From the NCBI RefSeq assembly GCF_025211055.1, contig NZ_JAOARO010000084.1, positions 1 through 33,687 on the forward strand: a DNA stretch of 33,687 nt. Direction: 5' to 3'. Source of the stretch: Vallitalea sp. (lineage in GTDB: Bacteria > Bacillota > Clostridia > Lachnospirales > Vallitaleaceae). The notes under the pieces were generated by a model. That model was not told the origin of the DNA and did no database searches. It saw only the letters and a list, made by a program, of their open reading frames with translations. How positions within the stretch are numbered: the first letter of the stretch is position 1; each line of letters begins with the position of its first letter. The position numbers and the translations under genes were made by a program. Of the stretch, positions 31,701 to 33,687 are shown piece by piece.

Positions 31701-33687
31701 CCATTGACAATGAAATTCTGTTTTGGATGGTAAGATTTTAATTTAGTAACATATTCAGTAATATCATCTTGTAGATTTCCTCCAACTACAGAATTAGGAG
31801 TACGTTGGTCTTCTGCTTCAGATGGAAGAACAATAGCATATTGTGTAGATACAGGGTTATGAAGTACTATATCATTTACTTTGGTATGAGACCTAGAGTA
31901 GGGTGCATTAAGGGTTATTCCCGATTCATTTATATTAGAATTATACTTATTGGTATACGCATCAGAATCAGCTTTATGCCTTAAGATATGTTTGTAGAAA
32001 GCAGTAGCATTACCTGTAATATATTCGCCATTTTTATTATTGTCTATTATATCCAAGTCTTTTTTCACTATTCTTAGATTAGTAGGTCTATTTGGTCGGG
32101 TTATAGATTTAGCAGGATCATTATCAAATAGAGTAGTAGTTTTATGTTTGTCACCAGTACCATTGTATTTAGTTTTAGTATTATAGAATTCACCATTATA
32201 TGAGCCAATGTTTATTTCTTCTGGATCTATATGACTAGCCGCTTCTGGGTTATCAGTCCACATTTCTTCAGGAGTATTTTCTACTTTATCAAAATTTTCT
32301 TGAGCACATTTCTCTATTGATGGTTTATCAAAATACAATAAAGATTGATCTCCAGAGGTTGTTTGTAATATTATAAAATCAGAGATAACAGTTGCAGTAT
32401 TTTTAAGATTTCTTCTTTCATGAAATTTTTTCCACTCAGGTGTATCTCTATCAGTAGCATCTGAATGATTAATATGATAATTAAATTCATTTCGTTTGTC
32501 CATATTAGTTTCTTTAACATTACCATAGATAATACCTTTAGCATAGGATTCAGAATGACCGCCACCACCAGGGTTATCTTCTGCTGCAGGGTTATTACCT
32601 AATCCGTCTGACTCATTACTTCTTACACCTTCATACCATACAACATCATCATGTTGAGTAGGTTCTAATGAATATCTTAATCTACCATCTTTTGAAGTTT
32701 CTGTAACTGCGAAATTATAGAATATGTTAGGATCGTTATTACGATTTATTACTGTAGCTGTTACTTCATCAGTATCAAGTAACTGTATCATTCCGTCTAG
32801 ATGACCACGGTCGATTTTCCATATGTTAACTTTTTTAATTTTTAGTATGTCATATCCAATTTTTTGAGTCCAAACATCTTCAATTGGTGGTAATTCTCTT
32901 CTATGATCAGGACCACATAATATATGGTCAGGTACAGAACCTTTTACAGTTATTGTGTAATGACCGGAACTCCCATCATGACCAGAAGCTGCAATATATG
33001 GCTGACCAGGGTCGCCTCCTGTTGGTGGGTCTCCAGAAGGAGGAGTAGGTGCTATATATTTTTGACCTGGGTCTGCTTCACCAGGTGGACCGTCAACTCT
33101 ACTATCAGTAGTAAAGTGAGCATTCCAATTATTGAATCTTCTTGTTACATTATCACTAGCAGCTGTGTGGGAAATCTCAAAATTATTGATAGTAGAAATC
33201 CAATCTTGTGCCTGTTGTTTTGCTGTTTTATAATTATTGTAATCCCATTTATTCACTACATTAGTACCATGATCCCAATATGATACTGAACCTATCCAAG
33301 GTAATTCACCAGTCCATGTTGCAGAAATTTCTAAATCTCCATCATGTACATCCACAGTGGTATCACAATTGCCTGCTCCAACTGGACTAGGTACAGTATA
33401 TACTCTTGCTTGATCACCTATTTGAAATTTTGAAGGTGTACCTGAATACCAACTTTTGTATGTACGAGTTGATTCTTGGTCAGGGTGATATTTTGCTACT
33501 ATTTCAGCAATAAATTCAGAGCCACCAACTGAAAAATATAAATTTTTAGTAGTAGGGGTCCCAGCCATTGCTTCAAATTCTTCTTTGTATATATCACCTT
33601 GTTTTATTTCTGAAAATGCAATAGGTTCAGAAGTGAATCTAAACTCAGGTTTAGGGGGTGGAGATGGGGGATTGTAGTAAGATTTTA
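28790..33687 (-). CDS. Giant surface-type protein with ALK-like glycine-rich domain (5' partial)
   Basis: The frame is open from the stop at 28790 to the right edge, so it is at least 1631 codons and its start lies outside the window. The visible N-terminal part is proline-rich (PPSPPPKPEFRF). Two copies of DPGQ-[KP]-YIA lie at about 32,985-33,075. A carbohydrate-binding-module-like segment (31,236-31,720) starts NFIVNGDAEK. A Gly-rich domain at 30,484-31,104 contains KYKLEVWGAEGG, LYIYPGG, GGGASDIRTHG and RIIVAGGGGG; this matches the glycine-rich domain of the ALK/LTK type, found in several bacterial surface proteins. No LPXTG, SLH or transmembrane end is visible at the C-terminus, and no signal peptide is in the window because the start is missing. 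The function is unknown; a secreted structural or adhesive protein is inferred. Confidence 0.85.
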   Translation of the reverse strand, partial: KSYYNPPSPPPKPEFRFTSEPIAFSEIKQGDIYKEEFEAMAGTPTTKNLYFSVGGSEFIAEIVAKYHPDQESTRTYKSWYSGTPSKFQIGDQARVYTVPSPVGAGNCDTTVDVHDGDLEISATWTGELPWIGSVSYWDHGTNVVNKWDYNNYKTAKQQAQDWISTINNFEISHTAASDNVTRRFNNWNAHFTTDSRVDGPPGEADPGQKYIAPTPPSGDPPTGGDPGQPYIAASGHDGSSGHYTITVKGSVPDHILCGPDHRRELPPIEDVWTQKIGYDILKIKKVNIWKIDRGHLDGMIQLLDTDEVTATVINRNNDPNIFYNFAVTETSKDGRLRYSLEPTQHDDVVWYEGVRSNESDGLGNNPAAEDNPGGGGHSESYAKGIIYGNVKETNMDKRNEFNYHINHSDATDRDTPEWKKFHERRNLKNTATVISDFIILQTTSGDQSLLYFDKPSIEKCAQENFDKVENTPEEMWTDNPEAASHIDPEEINIGSYNGEFYNTKTKYNGTGDKHKTTTLFDNDPAKSITRPNRPTNLRIVKKDLDIIDNNKNGEYITGNATAFYKHILRHKADSDAYTNKYNSNINESGITLNAPYSRSHTKVNDIVLHNPVSTQYAIVLPSEAEDQRTPNSVVGGNLQDDITEYVTKLKSYHPKQNFIVNGDAEKIANDGSLQNWKKQTTDNTDVIFTRTTHNSYVISGSSSFQISVPANSNRIAKYTSTTVGMENTNYTFTGKISSHRCEGYFEIEALDYLENTLKKWTSDKHNNSLVSTKTINFTTPKNTEKIRVSIVNGSSYNSVSTLKDCIFADDLSLTMEGGNSAEWIPLSYTIYQESQIDNPDYEEGYEKPNPDYRPPVIHNGERKTFRYNGSNYIYNVPINGKYKLEVWGAEGGNGSGGKGGYSYGEINLSKGENLYIYPGGSNGWNGGGSGHGRSNQVGGGASDIRTHGHSLTDRIIVAGGGGGHGGNGHGGYGGGITGGSGGDGYGSPGSGGSQSYGGNGGSNGGSNGSLGYGGSNNSGSGSGGGGGGSGYIGGVSNGYMKCGNENTPIYNGGTQTGNSGNGVIVITEPDVYIPGNGEPELVYVPPKGTKKINIISEISKTISEPPEDWYETIIVKIPASQIKLPNNEIIYASEYLTLDYPFEVSFPNLGDFYGDGSCGLSRTTKQRGKGYTDNMDTTEWTAKKIAKFDYNVIYNGKLYPAGFEIPLVVEQDRYTFYLPLGNKEAISARAKFYSIANNGSIIDNSLPTNKSRGFNKDAKHSAFKMYNIDIIGKIGNLVIEDTGDFRFSNIFKQPVVPTEWYIPNVVPKVSIDKQNNYFGHNIDIRGESVGPTTNYLNTYGCLDFLEKSPLRFPLSPSKNNIEALVRQPLRVGYPIFMDIQTIGNYYSYMEITPYYYSLDIITGKITPVDVYMNVNNKYQPINIFDNVKSGWDTSSIHNYSVFLNWEEEATRRNYHSEEQRITEYVRDYTYNVDYEGNEVPLPIPMGKYHSFGNAQFMRLFGRNRTFIGSSDTYGMDRNPDDILSEYEYNHQAQRWHFTFKLPSSTIFVPHGYNITNDNLKTVMNDRSVIIAAAKIIAAGDTYSLEYNHPNGNGNVTLAGRTHSLDSIPYNVYAVYSSEKSCSDDLDTSGTH

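Noticed and set aside
1..33687. CRISPR array, tRNA, rRNA or prophage
   Set aside because: No regularly spaced direct repeats with unique spacers, no cloverleaf, no rRNA sequence and no phage genes were seen.

Overview
The window is AT-rich, Gram-positive DNA, most likely from an anaerobic Clostridia-type Bacillota. The evidence is Shine-Dalgarno sites of the GGAGG type, a WalR-WalK locus with YycH/YycI, an SLH S-layer protein, an LPXTG sortase substrate, a cyclic-di-GMP riboswitch and several intrinsic terminators. A Vallitalea-like or Lachnospirales-like host is a guess from overall flavour only.

Layout. Positions 1-11,000 are a cell-surface block. It holds a secreted protein made only of S-layer-type Ig repeats (179-1111, minus), then a c-di-GMP-I riboswitch with its own promoter and terminator (1409-1561) and a structured leader ahead of a 1445-residue LPXTG repeat protein (1820-6157). 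A secreted PPC-domain protein (6247-7068, minus) and an SLH-anchored S-layer-like protein with eight Ig-like repeats (7457-10861, minus) follow. Positions 11,339-21,055 are a cell-wall homeostasis block on the plus strand: a LysM-G5-M23 peptidoglycan hydrolase, walR, walK, an unrecognised secreted protein, yycH, yycI, murA and rlmH. Positions 21,150-28,702 are housekeeping and miscellaneous genes: a VOC protein, a decayed coding stretch, two RNA methyltransferases, a DUF4003-like protein, an orphan OmpR-family regulator, an AI-2E-family membrane protein, a HAD-like protein lacking its nucleophile, and a small PspC protein. From 28,790 to the right edge the minus strand encodes a very large surface-type protein with an ALK/LTK-like glycine-rich domain; its 5' end lies outside the window.

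How the genes fit together. WalRK controls wall hydrolases in low-GC Gram-positives. Two sequences match the known WalR box (TGTWAH-N5-TGTWAH): one upstream of the M23 hydrolase and one over the -35 region of the promoter for the secreted protein-yycH-yycI unit. This suggests a local feedback loop. In the surface block, the terminator's 5' arm shares bases with the riboswitch P1 helix, so ligand binding should favour read-through. The LPXTG protein is therefore predicted to be made when c-di-GMP is high, with a second, ribosome-site-masking helix just before its TTG start. The best candidates for something new are this two-layer leader, the unrecognised secreted protein in the wal locus, and the glycine-rich giant protein.
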